This document shows, one piece after another, positions 62,528 to 64,000 of a stretch of 64,000 nucleotides of DNA (its first letter is position 1; the number at the start of each line of letters is the position of its first letter). The notes under the pieces were generated by a model, which worked only from the letters and a program-made list of their open reading frames with translations, searched no databases and was not told the DNA's origin. Made by a program: the position numbers and the translations under genes. This DNA comes from Xylona heveae TC161 (lineage: Eukaryota; Ascomycota; Xylonomycetes; Xylonales; Xylonaceae): NCBI RefSeq assembly GCF_001619985.1, contig NW_017264207.1, positions 253,294-317,293 of the forward strand, given 5' to 3'.

Positions 62528-64000
62528 ATGGCGTACCATGGCCCCGGTGGCCATATGGGGGATGAGCACCAGCTTCAAGATCTGCACAGTGGCACGGTAA
62601 GCTTTCTATCTTCCCCTTCTCAAAGCCTACCTTCTTTTTTGGTCCCCAAGCTTTGGTCACGGCAGCGAGCTGATCCAACTTCCCCCAGGAATATCATCTA
62701 CCTCCCCGACAGAATGAACCTTCAGACGACGAGGCGGAGGCTTCTCTCCTGCACCAAACCCACGGTACTCCATTTGATGACCCGCACGCTCCAACCCTGG
62801 GTCACGCACACTCCCCATACAACTTGACCGAAACATATGCCTCCAACGCGGCGCCCTTGGGCTCATATGCGGAACCCTACGGTGCAGCTCCTTCATCGTT
62901 CTCAGGCGCGACACTTGAAGATCCCACCGCCATGTTTGGCGTCCCAGACAGAGGACCTTCCCCATATGAACGCAGCGAAACGGGCTCAACCGAAGCGTGG
63001 CGGGAACGGCAGGCTCCTGCCGACGGGCTTCGTCGTTATGCAACCCGTAAAGTGAAGTTGGTCCAGGGCTCAGTTTTGAGCGTTGACTATCCTGTTCCGA
63101 GTGCCATTCAGAATGCGGTCGAGCCCAAGTATCGCAATGATCTTGAAGGGGGGACCGAAGAGTTCACCCACATGAGATGTATGCTACTAGCGATTAAGAG
63201 CGGCCGAGTAGACCTGGGTAATTGCTAACTGCTATGACAGATACCGCCGCGACCTGCGATCCCGATGACTTCACCTTGAAGAACGGTTACAATCTCCGGC
63301 CAGCCATGTACAACCGACACACCGAACTTCTCATTGCCATTACCTACTACAATGAAGATAAGGTGTTGACGGCCCGCACTCTGCATGGTGTCATGCAAAA
63401 CATTCGTGACATTGTAAACCTCAAACGGTCGGAGTTCTGGAACAAGGGTGGACCGGCCTGGCAAAAAATTGTTGTGTGTTTGGTCTTTGACGGAATCGAT
63501 CCTTGCGACAAGGATACGCTCGATGTCCTCGCCACCGTTGGCGTCTATCAGGATGGCGTCATGAAAAGGGATGTCGACGGTAAAGAGACTGTGGCCCATA
63601 TTGTACGTTTTCCAGAGATTTAGGCTCCGTGAACGATGGCCGAGCAGGGGAATAGCTAACGGCAATAAATAGTTTGAGTACACGACGCAGCTCTCCGTCA
63701 CCCCCTCACAGCAGCTCATCCGTCCGCGTGCCGATGCCCCGAACAACCTGCCGCCGGTGCAGATGATGTTCTGTCTGAAGCAGAAGAACAACAAGAAGAT
63801 TAACTCGCACCGTTGGTTGTTCAACGCCTTTGGTCGAATCCTCAACCCCGAAGTCTGCATTCTGCTTGATGCCGGAACTAAGCCGGGCTCAAAATCGTTG
63901 CTGGCTCTCTGGGAGGCCTTTTATAATGACAAAGATTTGGGCGGTGCTTGTGGTGAGATCCATGCCATGTTGGGCAAGGGCTGGAAACACCTGGTCAACC
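62528..64000 (+). CDS. chsB: Class III chitin synthase, N-terminal part (3' partial)
   Basis: Membrane glycosyltransferase that polymerises GlcNAc into cell-wall chitin; class III enzymes are specific to filamentous fungi and matter for hyphal growth. Exons: 62528-62596, 62689-63178, 63241-63602 and 63673 to beyond the window end; phases close. The start [19 protein letters not shown] is the class III (ChsB) N terminus, followed by a disordered Pro/Ser region, then [100 protein letters not shown] and [11 protein letters not shown] with the donor-site Asp. The acceptor-site EDR, QRRRW and TM helices lie past position 64000. Confidence 0.95.

Overview
The window is a stretch of nuclear genome from a filamentous ascomycete (Pezizomycotina). 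The evidence is short GT-AG introns with CTNAC-like branch points, a class III chitin synthase, Opy2, a C2H2/Fungal_trans regulator, an AcuD-type isocitrate lyase, a TreB-type neutral trehalase and a HeLo-like/NACHT protein. A Eurotiomycete-like fungus is my best guess from how closely ChsB, AcuD and Opy2 resemble the Aspergillus proteins I remember; this is inference. I see no tRNA, rRNA, CRISPR array or intact transposon. Exon boundaries were read by eye, and for most genes I checked that the phases close.

Layout. 0-3 kb: 3' part of a C2H2/Fungal_trans transcription factor that starts before the window. 4-12 kb: an RhlG-like short-chain reductase (-), an OTUD6/Otu2-type deubiquitinase (+), a TPMT-fold thiol methyltransferase (-) and a DHA1 drug/polyamine-type MFS transporter (+). 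12-19.4 kb: isocitrate lyase (-) and neutral trehalase (-), with a 2.6-kb repeat-rich spacer between them. 19.4-32.5 kb: a gene-poor, accessory-looking stretch with a small unknown gene (-), a HeLo-like/NACHT protein without sensor repeats (-) and a membrane-anchored DUF1365 protein (-). 32.5-51.2 kb: a dense housekeeping block with MBF1 (+), NADP-isocitrate dehydrogenase (-), C1-tetrahydrofolate synthase (-), eIF3i/TIF34 (+), MAD2 (-), GUF1/EF4 (+) and the RNA polymerase III largest subunit (+). 51.8-64 kb: a 1010-residue intronless Gln/Asn/Ser-rich protein with an RS/RG tail (-), the HOG-pathway anchor OPY2 (-), a DUF4291 protein (+) and the 5' part of class III chitin synthase (+), cut by the window end.

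The genes do not form one pathway. Local themes are carbon-reserve and C2 metabolism (isocitrate lyase, trehalase), two neighbouring NADPH-generating enzymes that each carry a presequence followed by a second in-frame Met (IDP, C1-THF synthase), and translation/transcription machinery (MBF1, eIF3i, GUF1, RPC1). The most unusual items are the repeat-less NACHT protein in the gene-poor block, the large low-complexity protein beside RPC1, and unusually long pyrimidine-rich introns in three neighbouring genes.
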